The notes under the pieces were generated by a model. The model did not search any database, was not told the DNA's origin, and saw nothing but the letters and a program-made list of their open reading frames with translations. Made by a program: the position numbers and the translations under genes. Positions 50,939 through 60,715 of a stretch of 64,000 nt of DNA are shown in pieces. The first letter of the stretch is position 1. The number at the start of each line of letters is the position of its first letter. This stretch comes from Mycetohabitans sp. B8 (GTDB lineage Bacteria > Pseudomonadota > Gammaproteobacteria > Burkholderiales > Burkholderiaceae). The stretch covers positions 1 through 64,000 of the forward strand of contig NZ_JAHLKR010000005.1 in the NCBI RefSeq assembly GCF_021991875.1. The letters run 5' to 3'.

Positions 50939-51535
50939 GTGCAATACACATTCTTATCCGCAACGGTCCTGCTGATCCTGATCACGGATCCGTTGGGTAA
51001 TATCCCATTGTTCATCAATGCGTTGCGCAACGTTGCGCGGGAGCGGCGCCCGAAGGTGATCTTGCGTGAAGTGGCGATCGCGTTCGTCATCCTGGTGATA
51101 TTTATGATCGCCGGCGACACGTTCCTGCGCATGATGCACCTGACGGATCTGTCGTTGCGGCTGGCGGGCGGGATCGTGCTGTTTCTGATCGCGCTTCGAA
51201 TGATCTTCCCGCACGCGGAAGGTCCGTCTGGCAGCGAGCCGCTCAGCGAGCCGCTGATTGTGCCGCTTGCGATTCCGGCGCTGGCGGGACCATCAGCCAT
51301 CGCGACCGTCATGCTGCTGACGTCGCACGCGCCGGGCAAGATGTTCGAATGGATCGGCGCGCTCACGGTGACGATGGCCGTGTGTGCGATCGTGCTGCTG
51401 CTGGCCGAGAAGATCCAGCGATGGATCGGCGCGCGCACCGTTGCGGCATTTGAGCGGTTGATGGGGCTCGTGTTGGTCGCGATTTCGGTGGAGATGGTCC
51501 TTGAGGGTATTCGGATCTTCGCGCGACAGCTTTAA
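50939..51535 (+). CDS. MarC-family integral membrane protein
   Basis: 198 residues with six hydrophobic segments and the family start LLILITDPLGNIPLF plus LAIPALAGPSAIATVMLL in the second half. Once named for multiple antibiotic resistance, but that role is not supported; the function is unknown. GTG 50939 is 12 bp after proS, so probably co-transcribed. Confidence 0.9.
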   Translation: MQYTFLSATVLLILITDPLGNIPLFINALRNVARERRPKVILREVAIAFVILVIFMIAGDTFLRMMHLTDLSLRLAGGIVLFLIALRMIFPHAEGPSGSEPLSEPLIVPLAIPALAGPSAIATVMLLTSHAPGKMFEWIGALTVTMAVCAIVLLLAEKIQRWIGARTVAAFERLMGLVLVAISVEMVLEGIRIFARQL

Positions 51536-51588
51536 AGGTCGCGGTCCGAAGCGAAACAGTCGGGCCGACGCGGTGGCCGGCACCGAGC

Positions 51589-52137
51589 TTAGGCGTCGCC
51601 TTTCAGCGCGCGGATCGCGGACAGGTTGCGCCAATACCCGTTGACGTCCATCCCGCAGCCGAACACATAGCGGTCCGGCACTTGCACACCACAGAAATCG
51701 GGGCGCAGCGGCTTGGTTTTTGCAATGAGCTTCTCGCACAGCACCGCGCTGGCGAAGCGACGCGCGCCCTTCTCGAGGATCCGGTTTCGGATCGCCGCCA
51801 TCGTTTCGCCTTCGTCCAGGATGTCGTCGAGCACCAGCACGACTCGGTCCTTGACGGATTCGGCCGGTGCCACGCGCCACTGCATGTCATGGCCGCGCGT
51901 CGTGTTGCGATAGCGGGTCAAATGGATGTAGTCGAACTCGAGCGGGAAGTCCAGATGCGGCAGCAGCATGCCGGTGAACACCGCGGCACCGCCCATCACG
52001 GACAGCACAAGCGGGAACTCGTCACTCATCGCGTCGCGGATTGCAACGGCCATCCGCTGGATCGACGCCGCCACGTCGGCGGACGATACGATCTCTTCGG
52101 AGTGGCGGAAAATGTCTAGGGCTTCTTCGCGGTTCAT
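51589..52137 (-). CDS. Hypoxanthine-guanine phosphoribosyltransferase-like purine salvage enzyme
   Basis: 182 residues, phosphoribosyltransferase fold. The PRPP loop VVLVLDDILDEGET (about 97-110) and the flexible-loop region LTRYRNTTRGHDMQW are typical of Hpt. The C-terminal GCGMDVNGYWRNLSAIRAL completes the fold. Converts hypoxanthine/guanine to nucleotides. Lies 100 bp downstream of ffh on the other side of the marC stop. Confidence 0.88.
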   Translation of the reverse strand: MNREEALDIFRHSEEIVSSADVAASIQRMAVAIRDAMSDEFPLVLSVMGGAAVFTGMLLPHLDFPLEFDYIHLTRYRNTTRGHDMQWRVAPAESVKDRVVLVLDDILDEGETMAAIRNRILEKGARRFASAVLCEKLIAKTKPLRPDFCGVQVPDRYVFGCGMDVNGYWRNLSAIRALKGDA

Positions 52138-52237
52138 CGGGATCTCGGCGAGGGGCCTAATAGAGAGTGTGTGAATCGAAAAACGGTGCGGGCTCCACAG
52201 AGAAAACCCGCGATGGCAGCCGACGCGGCGGCTTGGC

Positions 52238-53605
52238 TTATCGCAGCCCGGGCAGCATGCCTTTCATGCCGCGCATCATCTTCTGCAGGTTGCCGCCCTT
52301 GAGCTGCTTCATCATGCCGCGCATCTGTTCGAACTGATTCAGCATCCGGTTGACTTCCTGCACCTGTACGCCGGCGCCAGTCGCGATGCGTCGCTTGCGG
52401 CTTGCTTTGATCAGTTCCGGCTTGGCGCGCTCGGCCGGCGTCATCGAATTGATGATGCCTTCCATGCGGCGCATCTGTTTTTCGGCCTGAGACATGTCGG
52501 CGTTGCCAGCAGCCTGCTGCAATTGTGCCGGCAGCTTGTCCATCAGCGTCGATAAGCCGCCCATTTTCTTCATTTGCGACAGTTGGGCGCGAAAGTCATT
52601 CAGATCAAAAGCGCCGCCTTTCTTGACCTTTTCGGCAAGCTTCTGCGCGGCCTGCACGTCCACGCCGCGCTGCGCCTCCTCGACCAGCGCCAGGATGTCT
52701 CCCATGCCCAGGATTCGGTTGGCCATCCGTTCCGGGTAGAACGTCTCTAGGCCATCGAGTTTCTCGCCGACGCCGACGAACTTGATCGGCCGGCCCGTCA
52801 CGTGGCGCACCGACAACGCTGCGCCGCCGCGCGAGTCGCCATCGAGCTTGGTCAACACGACGCCGGTGAGCGGCAGCGCATCATTGAAGGCCTTCGCGGT
52901 ATTGACCGCGTCCTGGCCAAGCATCGCATCGACGACGAACAGTGTTTCGGCCGGCTCGAGCTGCGCGTGCAACGCGGCGATTTCCTGCATCATCACATCA
53001 TCGATGCCGAGCCGGCCCGCCGTGTCCACGATCAATACGTCATGGTAGTGCCGCTTGGCCCAGTCCAATGCGTCTCGCGCGATATCCAGCGGCTTTTGGT
53101 CGGGTTGGGACGGGAAGCACTCCGCGCCGACTTGCTCGGTGACGGTTTTCAGCTGCGCGATCGCCGCGGGTCGGTAGACATCGCACGATACGGTGAGGAC
53201 TTTCTTCTTCTGCTTCTCGCGCAGCAGCTTGGCCAACTTGCCGACCGTCGTGGTCTTGCCGGCGCCTTGCAGACCCGCCATCAAGATCACCGCTGGGGGC
53301 GTGACCGCCAGGTTCAACTCGGCCGCTTTGCCCTCGTAGTCGCCGCCGATCACTGCGGTCAGTTCGCGTTGCACGACACCGACCAGTGTCTGGCCGGGGG
53401 TCAAGCTACTAATCACTTCCTCACCGAGCGCCTTTTCCCGGATCTTCGCGATAAACTCGCGCACGACCGGCAGCGCGACGTCCGCCTCGAGCAGTGCCAG
53501 GCGCACCTCGCGCAGCATCTCTTGTGTGTTGGCCTCGGTGAGCCGGGCTTCCCCGCGTAGCGTCTTCACGACGCGCGCCATACGTTGTGTGAGATTGTCG
53601 AGCAT
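52238..53605 (-). CDS. ffh: Signal recognition particle protein Ffh
   Basis: SRP54 GTPase targeting inner membrane proteins. 455 residues from MLDNLTQRMARVVKTLRGEARLTE: N domain, G domain with G1 LQGAGKTTT, DTAGRLG and TKLDGDSRGG, and methionine-rich M domain with the RNA-binding segment SRKRRIATGAG. The C-terminus MMRGMKGMLPGL is typical. The open frame to 53680 is not supported. Divergent from the CcsA-like gene. Confidence 0.96.
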   Translation of the reverse strand: MLDNLTQRMARVVKTLRGEARLTEANTQEMLREVRLALLEADVALPVVREFIAKIREKALGEEVISSLTPGQTLVGVVQRELTAVIGGDYEGKAAELNLAVTPPAVILMAGLQGAGKTTTVGKLAKLLREKQKKKVLTVSCDVYRPAAIAQLKTVTEQVGAECFPSQPDQKPLDIARDALDWAKRHYHDVLIVDTAGRLGIDDVMMQEIAALHAQLEPAETLFVVDAMLGQDAVNTAKAFNDALPLTGVVLTKLDGDSRGGAALSVRHVTGRPIKFVGVGEKLDGLETFYPERMANRILGMGDILALVEEAQRGVDVQAAQKLAEKVKKGGAFDLNDFRAQLSQMKKMGGLSTLMDKLPAQLQQAAGNADMSQAEKQMRRMEGIINSMTPAERAKPELIKASRKRRIATGAGVQVQEVNRMLNQFEQMRGMMKQLKGGNLQKMMRGMKGMLPGLR

Positions 53606-53734
53606 GGAAGTTACGTGCGATTCGCCGCGCATCGACGCGAGCCCGGGCGGGTGACGCGGTCCGGGTGCATCAAGACGCACGGGGCAGCGGGATCCGGGCC
53701 GGCGGCGGGGCGCTGGTGTAAACTATAAATAACT

Positions 53735-54664
53735 ATGCACATTGTACTGTATGCCCTCACCGCGCTTCTGTATGGCGGCCTTGGCGTTGCCGCCTGGCGC
53801 TCGCATCGGCATATGCGCGATCCGAATGGCGTGCTGCTGGCCACGGCGCCGGCAGTCGCGTTGGCGGCGACGCCCGGCCGCGTCGCCAGCGTCGGCACGT
53901 CACCGGTGGCGCGCGCGGTGCTGTTCGCCGCGCTGGTGCTGCACGGGGTGTTGCTGCATATGACGATCTTCCCGGCTGACGCGATGGTGTTCGGTTTCGC
54001 ATTCGCGCTGTCGGCGATGCTGTGGCTTGGCGCGGGCATCTACTGGATCGAGAGTATCTTTTTCCGGCTCGACGGGTTGCGCCTGCTGCTGATGCCGATT
54101 GCCTGCGTGGCTACGCTGCTGCCGCTGCTGTTCGGCGGCGTACATGTGCTGGCCTATGCGGCGGACCCGCTGTTCAAGGTCCATTTTGTGTTGGCTAATG
54201 TCGCGTATGGGTTGCTGGCGATTGCCGCGTTGCATGCGATCTTGATGTTGCTCGTCGAGCGCCGGCTGCACGCGCTACGCGGCGTGGCCGGACGGCGCAC
54301 GCCGGGGCCACCCGCGCGTGACTGGTTATCGAGTTGGTTCGATACGCTGCCACCGTTGTTGACGCTGGAAAAATTGCTGTTCCGCCTGATCGCCGCTGGT
54401 TTCGTGCTGCTGACACTGGCGCTGATCAGCGGCGTGTGGTTCAGCGAGCAACTGATCGCCCAGGCCGTCAAGCTGGATCACAAGACCGTGTTCGCGTTCG
54501 TATCGTGGTTCATGTTCGGCGCGTTGCTCATGGGCCGTCGTTGGCGCGGCTGGCGCGGTCGCGCCGCGTTGCGTTGGGTGCTGGCGTCGTTCGCGGCGCT
54601 GCTGCTCGCGTATGTCGGCAGCCGCTTCGTGCTGGAAGTGCTGCTGCATCGCGCGGTGGTCTGA
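53735..54664 (+). CDS. Cytochrome c assembly (CcsA/YpjD-like) membrane protein
   Basis: 309 residues, about eight hydrophobic helices. The C-terminal half has the CcsA/CcmC-type domain: FKVHFVLANVAYGLLAIAALHA, ISGVWFSEQLI and LDHKTVFAFVSWFMFGALLM with candidate heme-binding histidines. YpjD relatives next to ffh are common in proteobacteria; their exact role is not settled. There is no full ccs/ccm operon here. Divergent from ffh. Confidence 0.85.
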   Translation: MHIVLYALTALLYGGLGVAAWRSHRHMRDPNGVLLATAPAVALAATPGRVASVGTSPVARAVLFAALVLHGVLLHMTIFPADAMVFGFAFALSAMLWLGAGIYWIESIFFRLDGLRLLLMPIACVATLLPLLFGGVHVLAYAADPLFKVHFVLANVAYGLLAIAALHAILMLLVERRLHALRGVAGRRTPGPPARDWLSSWFDTLPPLLTLEKLLFRLIAAGFVLLTLALISGVWFSEQLIAQAVKLDHKTVFAFVSWFMFGALLMGRRWRGWRGRAALRWVLASFAALLLAYVGSRFVLEVLLHRAVV

Positions 54665-54723
54665 TTGACGCAGTTGGCTCGCGTCAACATCTGAGTCGTT
54701 TCCTGTGTGCTTATTCGTTCGTC

Positions 54724-55065
54724 ATGGCCCGCATCCTCTTTTGGCTTTTTGTGATTCTCGCCATCCAGTGGTTGTGGCGCCAGGTCGCGCGTCGTGATCG
54801 GCCGCACGTCAGCCACGGATCCGAGGCGGGACGGGAATCCATGCGCCCGCAGGCCGACCGTGGTCGCGCCGATGGCGCGACCGGCACACGGCGCACCGGT
54901 GCCGCCGGTGGCGGCGCGCTGCCGGAGGCCGTAGTGCGCTGCGCACAGTGCGGCGTACACGTACCGGTGAGTGATACGGTGTCGGTAGAGGGCCGGCCCT
55001 TTTGTTCCAACGAGCATGCTGTCCGCTACGCGGCCCGGCCGGCCGGGCACGATAATGCGCGGTGA
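54724..55065 (+). CDS. PP0621-like small zinc-ribbon protein
   Basis: 113 residues: an N-terminal membrane-like segment (ILFWLFVILAIQWLWRQ), a Gly/Arg-rich linker, and a C-terminal CAQCGVHVPVSDTVSVEGRPFCSNEHAVRYA with CxxC and CxxxH, a plausible zinc site. This matches the PP0621 family near ampD. No good ribosome binding site is seen, so it may depend on the upstream gene. Its end overlaps the longest ampD frame. Confidence 0.8.
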   Translation: MARILFWLFVILAIQWLWRQVARRDRPHVSHGSEAGRESMRPQADRGRADGATGTRRTGAAGGGALPEAVVRCAQCGVHVPVSDTVSVEGRPFCSNEHAVRYAARPAGHDNAR

Positions 55066-55771
55066 GCGGGCAGTGTGTGCAGCGCACAGACTCGTGAACG
55101 GCGACGCGGCGGCAACGAACTGCGCGGCGTGCCAGACGACCGGCCCGATGACTGGCCCGATGGCGGGCGCGCCGTGCGGCGAGGGCGCCACCGCGCCGGC
55201 GCGCATCGTGGTTGATGTGCGAGGGTGGGTCTGGTCTGCTCAGCATACGCCGTGCACGAATTTCGATGCGCGTCCCACAGGCGTCGAGCCGACGCTCGTG
55301 GTGGTGCACAACATCAGTCTGCCGCCGGGGCAGTTCGGCGGTGACGCGGTGGCGGCGCTGTTCCTCAACCAACTCGATTGCGACGCGCACCCGTACTACG
55401 CACGACTGCGCGGGCTGCGCGTATCGGCGCACTTTTTCGTGCGGCGGGATGGCAAATTGCTGCAATTCGTCTCGTGCAATGAGCGTGCGTGGCATGCTGG
55501 CGCGTCGAGTTTCGCCGGTCGCGAGCGCTGCAACGATTTTTCGATCGGCATCGAACTGGAGGGCTCGGACGAGCACGTGTTCGAGGCGCCGCAGTACGAC
55601 ACGCTGACACGATTGTGCGCCGCACTGTGTGAACGCTATCCCATCACCGCGCTGGCGGGCCATGCGGACATTGCGCCGGGTCGCAAGACCGACCCGGGGC
55701 CGCATTTCGACTGGCATCGATTGCGCGCGCAGCTTGCGCTGCCGGCGACGTTTTTCCCCTATCTGCGCTGA
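55055..55771 (+). CDS. ampD: 1,6-anhydro-N-acetylmuramyl-L-alanine amidase
   Basis: Zn amidase (Amidase_2 family) cleaving anhydromuropeptides during cell wall recycling. The domain runs from PTLVVVHNISLPPGQFGG to the end, with zinc ligands in VVHN and HADIAPGRKTDPGPHF. The start is uncertain: ATG 55055 (238 residues) overlaps the previous gene; ATG 55148 gives 207. Either leaves an N-terminal extension relative to E. coli AmpD (183). By family knowledge, it limits AmpC induction where such a system exists. Confidence 0.9.
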   Translation: MRGERAVCAAHRLVNGDAAATNCAACQTTGPMTGPMAGAPCGEGATAPARIVVDVRGWVWSAQHTPCTNFDARPTGVEPTLVVVHNISLPPGQFGGDAVAALFLNQLDCDAHPYYARLRGLRVSAHFFVRRDGKLLQFVSCNERAWHAGASSFAGRERCNDFSIGIELEGSDEHVFEAPQYDTLTRLCAALCERYPITALAGHADIAPGRKTDPGPHFDWHRLRAQLALPATFFPYLR

Positions 55772-56117
55772 ACATGTGGCGCTTGGCTGCACGCCGCGAC
55801 CGCAGCGCATGCGGCGCATCCGCGCTTGCATGGCGGCGAGCCCGCAACCGGCGGCGCATGCCAAAAAGTCAAGTCTCCGGACGCAAATTTATTCGTGGAA
55901 TCCGGGGCAATTTTCCACTATAGTTGGTGTGTGGCGGCTGCACTGCTACTAGATATTGTGGTTTTTTGGCGGCGCCTCGTTTCCAGCGACGGCGCCGCAT
56001 TGCTTTCTCAGACATCGTTTTCAGGGCGCCGCGGCACCGCGACAATACGCCGTGCCACGCCCCGCTCGTTCCAAGAACGCGGATTCACCGCACGACACAA
56101 GATCAGGAGTTTTGCCC
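55772..56117. other. ampD-nrdA intergenic region
   Basis: No gene. It holds the NrdR box pair at 55915-55961 and the nrdA ribosome binding site CAGGAG (56104-56109). The rest is unremarkable. Confidence 0.6.
55915..55961 (+). promoter_or_regulatory. NrdR box pair upstream of nrdA
   Basis: Box 1 CCACTATAGTTGGTGT (55915-55930) and box 2 CTACTAGATATTGTGG (55946-55961) each match 12 of 16 positions of the NrdR consensus (ACACWATATATWGTGT). They are 31 bp centre to centre, three helical turns, the spacing known for functional NrdR operators. Predicts repression of the class Ia reductase genes by NrdR with dATP. Confidence 0.8.
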
Positions 56118-59096
56118 ATGCAAACCACCGAGAACGTCACGTCCCAACAGTCCAGTGCCGCAGCCGGCTTACCGCATGGCGGTGACGCTGCGCCTGGCGC
56201 GCGCGCATTGGCGCCGCAGGCGACGCTTGCTGACTACAAGGTCATTCGCCGCAACGGGAGTGTGGTGTCGTTCGAGCCATCCAAGATCGCGATCGCGGTG
56301 ACCAAGGCTTTCCTCGCCGTTAATGGCGGGCAGGGCGCCGCGTCGGCACGCGTGCGCGAATTGGTCGAGACGCTGACGCAGGCGGTCGTGCGCGCACTCG
56401 TGCGCAGTCGGCCGAACGGCGGCACGTTCCATATCGAAGACATTCAAGACCAGGTCGAGCTCGCGCTGATGCGCGCTGGCGAGCACAATGTCGCTCGCGC
56501 TTACGTGCTGTATCGCGAGAAACGCGCCGCGGAGCGCGCACACGAGGTGGCACAACAGCCGGCGCAAGGCGGGTTGAACGTCAACGACAACGGCATCGTG
56601 CGACCTTTGGATCTTGCCGCGTTGCGCAACGTGATCACGGCCGCTTGCGACGGGCTCGGCGAGGCGGTCAGCGCGGAGCCGATCGTCGCCGAAACGGTCA
56701 AGAATCTTTACGACGGCGTGCCGTTGTCGCAGGTCTACGATTCGGCGATCCTTGCCGCGCGCACAATGATCGAGAAGGACCCGGCCTACAGTCAGGTCAC
56801 CGCGCGGCTACTATTGCATACGATTCGCCGCGAGATCCTCGGTGAGGAGGTGCTGCAGTCCGACATGGGTGCACGCTATGCGGAGTATTTCCCGCAGTTC
56901 TTGAAGCGAGGCGTCGAGGCTGAATTGCTTGACGAGAAGCTGCTGCAGTTCGACTTGAAGAAGTTAGGCGACGCGCTGGATGCGTCGCGCGATCTGAAAT
57001 TCGGTTACCTTGGGCTGCAGACGCTGTACGATCGTTACTTCCTGCACGTGGACGGGCAGCGCATTGAAATGCCGCAGGCCTTCTTCATGCGGGTGGCGAT
57101 GGGGCTTGCGCTGAACGAAATCGACCGCGAGGCGCGGGCGATTGAGTTCTACAATGTGCTGTCGACGTTCGATTTCATGAGCTCGACGCCGACGCTGTTC
57201 AATTCCGGTACGCGCCGCTCGCAACTGTCATCGTGCTACCTGACGACCGTCGCGGACGACTTGGACGGCATCTATGAGGCACTGAAGGAAAACGCGTTAC
57301 TGTCTAAGTTCGCCGGTGGGCTCGGCAACGATTGGACTCGCGTGCGCGCGCTCGGCTCGCACATCAAGGGCACCAACGGCAAGTCGCAGGGCGTGGTGCC
57401 GTTCCTAAAGGTTGTCAACGACACGGCGGTCGCGGTCAACCAGGGGGGCAAGCGCAAGGGCGCGGTGTGTGCGTACCTCGAAACCTGGCATTTGGACATC
57501 GAAGAGTTTCTTGAGTTGCGCAAGAACACAGGCGATGATCGCCGCCGCACGCACGACATGAATACCGCGAACTGGATCCCGGATTTGTTCATGAAGCGGG
57601 TGATCGAGGGGGGCGACTGGACGTTGTTCTCGCCTTCGACCTGCCCGGACCTGCATGACAAGTTCGGCGCCGAATTTGAACAGGCGTATGTCGCGTACGA
57701 GGAGAAGGCCGCGCGCGGCGAACTGAAGCTGTCCAAGAAGATTCCGGCTGCGCAACTGTGGCGCAAGATGCTCGGGATGCTGTTCGAGACGGGTCACCCG
57801 TGGATCACGTTTAAGGACCCCTGCAACGTGCGCTCGCCGCAGCAGCACGTGGGTGTCGTGCATTCGTCGAACCTGTGCACTGAAATCACGTTGAACACGA
57901 GCGACAACGAGATCGCGGTTTGCAACCTGGGCTCGGTCAACCTGGTCGCGCACATGAAGCAGGACGCGGACGGTGGCTATGTGCTGGACCACGATAAGCT
58001 CAAGCGCACGATCAGCGTCGCGATGCGCATGCTCGACAATGTGATCGATATCAATTACTACGCGGTTGCCAAGGCGCGTAACTCGAACCTGAAGCACCGC
58101 CCGGTCGGCATGGGCATCATGGGGTTCCAGGACTGCCTGCACCTGCTGCGCACGCCGTATGCGTCGCAGCAGGCGGTGGAGTTCGCGGACCGCTCAATGG
58201 AAGCTGTTTGCTACTACGCGTACTGGGCGTCCACTGAACTGGCGAGCGAGCGCGGCCGGTACTCGTCGTACGGCGGCTCGCTGTGGGATCGCGGAATCCT
58301 GCCGCAGGACACGCTGAAGCTGCTCGCCGACTCACGCGGCGGGTATGTCGAGGTCGACTCGTCCGAAACGATGGACTGGGCTGCGCTGCGCGAGCGCATC
58401 GCCACGCATGGCATGCGCAACTCGAACTGCGTCGCGATCGCGCCGACCGCAACGATTTCGAACATCATTGGCGTGTCTGCGTGCATCGAGCCGACGTTCC
58501 AAAACCTGTATGTGAAATCGAATTTGTCGGGTGAATTCACGGTCGTCAACGAATACCTGGTGCGTGACCTGAAGGCGCACGGGCTCTGGGACGAAGTGAT
58601 GGTGGCCGATTTGAAGTACTTCGATGGATCGCTGGCGCGCATTGATCGTATTCCCGCCGATCTGCGCGCGACGTATGCAACCGCGTTCGAAGTGGATCCG
58701 AAGTGGCTCGTGGAAGCGGCGGCGCGCCGGCAGAAGTGGATCGATCAGGCGCAGTCGTTGAACATCTACATGGCCGGTGCGTCGGGCAAGAAGCTGGACG
58801 AAATCTACAAGCTCGCTTGGCTGCGCGGCCTGAAGACGACGTACTACCTGCGCACGATCGCCGCGACGCATGTCGAGAAGTCGACGGTTGCGCATGGCGC
58901 GCTCAATGCGGTGCCATCCAGCGACGGTGGGGGGGGCGCGATGCATGGCGCGGGTGGCGTGTCGGGCAGCGCGACGGCACATAACGCCGGTGTGCACGCC
59001 GCTGCTGATGCGGGATCACAAGATGAGATCGCGGGACCGGTTTGCATGCTGCGTCCTGGCGATGCAGGCTTCGACGAGTGCGAAGCGTGCCAGTGA
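56118..59096 (+). CDS. nrdA: Class Ia ribonucleoside-diphosphate reductase, alpha subunit
   Basis: Reduces NDPs to dNDPs with NrdB. ATG 56118 gives 992 residues with CAGGAG upstream. Order: low-complexity start, ATP-cone (from YKVIRRNGSVVSFEPSKIAIAV), R1 barrel with LSSCYLTTV, and the active-site SNLCTEITLN. The C-terminal redox pair is CEAC. A Gly/Ala/His-rich linker (about 930-975) with a G8 run (58929-58936) precedes the tail. Long like other Burkholderia NrdA. Confidence 0.95.
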   Translation: MQTTENVTSQQSSAAAGLPHGGDAAPGARALAPQATLADYKVIRRNGSVVSFEPSKIAIAVTKAFLAVNGGQGAASARVRELVETLTQAVVRALVRSRPNGGTFHIEDIQDQVELALMRAGEHNVARAYVLYREKRAAERAHEVAQQPAQGGLNVNDNGIVRPLDLAALRNVITAACDGLGEAVSAEPIVAETVKNLYDGVPLSQVYDSAILAARTMIEKDPAYSQVTARLLLHTIRREILGEEVLQSDMGARYAEYFPQFLKRGVEAELLDEKLLQFDLKKLGDALDASRDLKFGYLGLQTLYDRYFLHVDGQRIEMPQAFFMRVAMGLALNEIDREARAIEFYNVLSTFDFMSSTPTLFNSGTRRSQLSSCYLTTVADDLDGIYEALKENALLSKFAGGLGNDWTRVRALGSHIKGTNGKSQGVVPFLKVVNDTAVAVNQGGKRKGAVCAYLETWHLDIEEFLELRKNTGDDRRRTHDMNTANWIPDLFMKRVIEGGDWTLFSPSTCPDLHDKFGAEFEQAYVAYEEKAARGELKLSKKIPAAQLWRKMLGMLFETGHPWITFKDPCNVRSPQQHVGVVHSSNLCTEITLNTSDNEIAVCNLGSVNLVAHMKQDADGGYVLDHDKLKRTISVAMRMLDNVIDINYYAVAKARNSNLKHRPVGMGIMGFQDCLHLLRTPYASQQAVEFADRSMEAVCYYAYWASTELASERGRYSSYGGSLWDRGILPQDTLKLLADSRGGYVEVDSSETMDWAALRERIATHGMRNSNCVAIAPTATISNIIGVSACIEPTFQNLYVKSNLSGEFTVVNEYLVRDLKAHGLWDEVMVADLKYFDGSLARIDRIPADLRATYATAFEVDPKWLVEAAARRQKWIDQAQSLNIYMAGASGKKLDEIYKLAWLRGLKTTYYLRTIAATHVEKSTVAHGALNAVPSSDGGGGAMHGAGGVSGSATAHNAGVHAAADAGSQDEIAGPVCMLRPGDAGFDECEACQ

Positions 59097-59479
59097 TGCG
59101 TTGGCGTGTGAGCATGCTCGACCGTGTTGTCTGAAACTGCTCGCGGGCATACTGCATGCGGCACACGATAGGGCACGTGACAAGCGCTGCTTTGCACGCA
59201 TCGCGCGTGCATCATGCGACGCGCGATGCGTGGTGACCGCGTGTAGGGTAGGTGCGGCGAGTGCGATGAAACGGATGGTGCACTTGCCGCGCCGATCGAT
59301 ATGAAGCAATGCGTCGATCCGGGTCGTGATGCAACCGATGCGAAGGCTTCGACGATCACATCGATCAAAGTGTTGTATGAAGGTCTCAATGCGAGATCAA
59401 AAGAGCGTTTTTCATTAGCGGACTCTTTTATCGCTGGTGAAAAGATGGTACAAACCGATCTAAATTGATGGTGACATTT
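59097..59479. other. 383-bp gap between nrdA and nrdB
   Basis: No gene with support. An A/T-rich hairpin AAAAGAG (59399-59405) / CTCTTTT (59423-59429) with a 17-nt loop lies upstream of nrdB and could be a weak terminator or processing site. No convincing promoter seen. Confidence 0.5.
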
Positions 59480-60715
59480 ATGCTCAACTGGGATGACGAG
59501 ATGACTGCCGTAACTCCCCCGAGCGTTCCGCAACCGACGGTGCGAGAAACGACGGCGACTGGAGCCATGGCATCGTCCGCCGAGTACGCAGCGCAAGCTG
59601 CGAGTACGCCCGCTCCGTTGGCACAGGATATCTTGACGCGCGATGTCGCTGTCGCGCCGGGCCAGCAACCGAACGCGTCGCCGGCGCCCGCACCCGAGGC
59701 CCGCGTGAACGTGGCCGACAAGCGGATTATCAACGGCAAGACCGACGTCAATCAGCTCGTGCCGTTCAAATACAAGTGGGCGTGGGAGAAGTACCTCGCC
59801 GGTTGCGCGAACCACTGGATGCCGCAGGAAATCAACATGTCCCGCGACATCGCGCTCTGGAAGGATCCGAACGGGCTGACCGACGATGAGCGCCGTATCG
59901 TCAAGCGTAATCTGGGTTTCTTCGTCACGGCCGATTCGCTGGCGGCGAACAACATTGTGCTCGGCACGTATCGCCACATCACCGCGCCTGAATGCCGCCA
60001 GTTCCTGCTGCGCCAGGCATTCGAGGAAGCGATTCATACGCACGCGTACCAATACATCGTCGAGTCGCTCGGCTTGGATGAGGGCGAGATCTTCAATGCG
60101 TACCACGAGGTGTCATCGATCCGCGCGAAGGACGAATTTCTGATTCCGTTCATCCATACGTTGACCGATCCGTCGTTCAAGACCGGCACGCTCGAGGCGG
60201 ACCAGAAACTGCTGAAGTCGTTAATCGTCTTTGCGTGTGTAATGGAGGGATTGTTCTTCTACGTCGGGTTCACGCAAATACTGTCGTTGGGTCGGCAGAA
60301 CAAGATGACCGGTGCCGCCGAGCAGTACCAGTACATCTTGCGCGACGAGTCGATGCACTGCAACTTCGGCATTGACCTGATCAACCAGATCAAGCTTGAG
60401 AACCCGCATTTGTGGACGCCAGCATTGCGCGAGGAGATTCGCGGCTTATTCAAGCATGCAGTCGAGCTCGAGTACCGGTATGCGGAGGACACGATGCCGC
60501 GCGGCGTGCTGGGCTTGAACGCTGGCATGTTCAAAAGCTATTTGCGATTCATCTGCAATCGACGCTGCCAGCAGATTGGCTTGGAGCCGTTGTTCCCGAA
60601 CGAGGAAAATCCGTTTCCGTGGATGAGCGAGATGATCGACTTGAAGAAGGAGCGCAACTTCTTCGAGACGCGAGTGATTGAATATCAAACGGGTGGCGCG
60701 TTGAGTTGGGAATGA
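59480..60715 (+). CDS. nrdB: Class Ia ribonucleotide reductase, beta subunit
   Basis: Di-iron/tyrosyl-radical protein partnering NrdA. I choose ATG 59480 ([11 protein letters not shown], the family-like start; 411 residues) over 59468. The first ~80 residues are an Ala/Pro/Thr-rich extension. The ferritin-like core has metal-ligand segments [12 protein letters not shown] and [11 protein letters not shown]. The C-terminus (QTGGALSWE) is the tail that docks into NrdA. Confidence 0.95.
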   Translation: MLNWDDEMTAVTPPSVPQPTVRETTATGAMASSAEYAAQAASTPAPLAQDILTRDVAVAPGQQPNASPAPAPEARVNVADKRIINGKTDVNQLVPFKYKWAWEKYLAGCANHWMPQEINMSRDIALWKDPNGLTDDERRIVKRNLGFFVTADSLAANNIVLGTYRHITAPECRQFLLRQAFEEAIHTHAYQYIVESLGLDEGEIFNAYHEVSSIRAKDEFLIPFIHTLTDPSFKTGTLEADQKLLKSLIVFACVMEGLFFYVGFTQILSLGRQNKMTGAAEQYQYILRDESMHCNFGIDLINQIKLENPHLWTPALREEIRGLFKHAVELEYRYAEDTMPRGVLGLNAGMFKSYLRFICNRRCQQIGLEPLFPNEENPFPWMSEMIDLKKERNFFETRVIEYQTGGALSWE

